The position numbers and the translations under genes are program-made. This document shows positions 22,691 through 22,824 of a stretch of DNA of 22,824 nucleotides, piece after piece (the stretch's first letter is position 1; each line of letters starts with the position of its first letter). The stretch lies in assembly GCA_028275005.1 (NCBI GenBank), contig JAQCNN010000038.1, positions 1 to 22,824 of the forward strand. The letters are read 5' to 3'. Source of the stretch: Salinirussus sp. (GTDB taxonomy: Archaea; Halobacteriota; Halobacteria; Halobacteriales; Haloarculaceae). The notes under the pieces are model-generated. The model ran no database searches and was not told where the DNA came from. It saw only the letters and a program-made list of their open reading frames with translations.

Positions 22691-22824
22691 GGGATATCAT
22701 ACATTCAACAGCCTGCCCCTGCCGGTTGGCGGCCGGCGGGTACGCCCGCATGTGGCGGGATGACAGGCGCCTGTGGAGTCTTCCCTGCACCGGCTCACAG
22801 GGCCGGCGTCGGCGCCTCGCACAC

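Overview
The window reads as a chromosomal segment of a haloarchaeon (class Halobacteria). The DNA is strongly GC-rich and the proteins are very acidic. Most genes have a TATA-like box about 25-30 bp upstream of the start codon, as in leaderless archaeal transcripts. The gene content is archaeal: transcription factor S, a beta-RFAP-synthase homologue, a MoaD/SAMP-like protein ending in GG, a tungsten-type aldehyde oxidoreductase and a Tat-lipobox protein. No rRNA, tRNA or CRISPR array was seen.

Layout. 1-4149: the 3' end of an SDR dehydrogenase gene, ilvD (minus strand), a divergent GHMP-family beta-RFAP-synthase homologue, and a RecA/RAD55-like protein with a broken Walker A. 4327-5839: a translationally overlapping pair, a ribbon-helix-helix/coiled-coil/zinc-ribbon protein and an acidic protein with a Cys-rich C-terminus. 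5911-8325: an aldehyde ferredoxin oxidoreductase, convergent with a MoaD/SAMP-like gene, then transcription factor S. 8726-14043: a hydantoin/oxoproline-type locus with a DUF3830-like gene, hyuB and hyuA (minus strand), and a divergent Asp/Glu/hydantoin racemase. 14268-16194: a Tat lipoprotein and a ZIP-like transporter. 16275 to about 16640: a small IS200/IS605-type (TnpB-derived) element that has lost its transposase. 16672-22690: an AhpD-like protein, an HflX-like protein with a destroyed P-loop, two orphan proteins, an RNase Z-like protein lacking one metal-binding His, a small coiled-coil protein and a small two-helix membrane protein.

The strongest unexplained signal is a pair of 78-bp nested palindromes (8326-8403 and 15147-15224). 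They align without gaps (52 of 78 identical), carry compensatory changes in both the inner and outer stems, lie in the same orientation, and each begins at the base right after a stop codon. They look like a structured repeat family acting at gene 3' ends or inserted there. A second theme is enzyme-family members that have lost key residues: the RecA-like protein at 3310, the HflX-like protein at 17327 and the RNase Z-like protein at 20863. All functional names rest on recalled family motifs, not on database searches.
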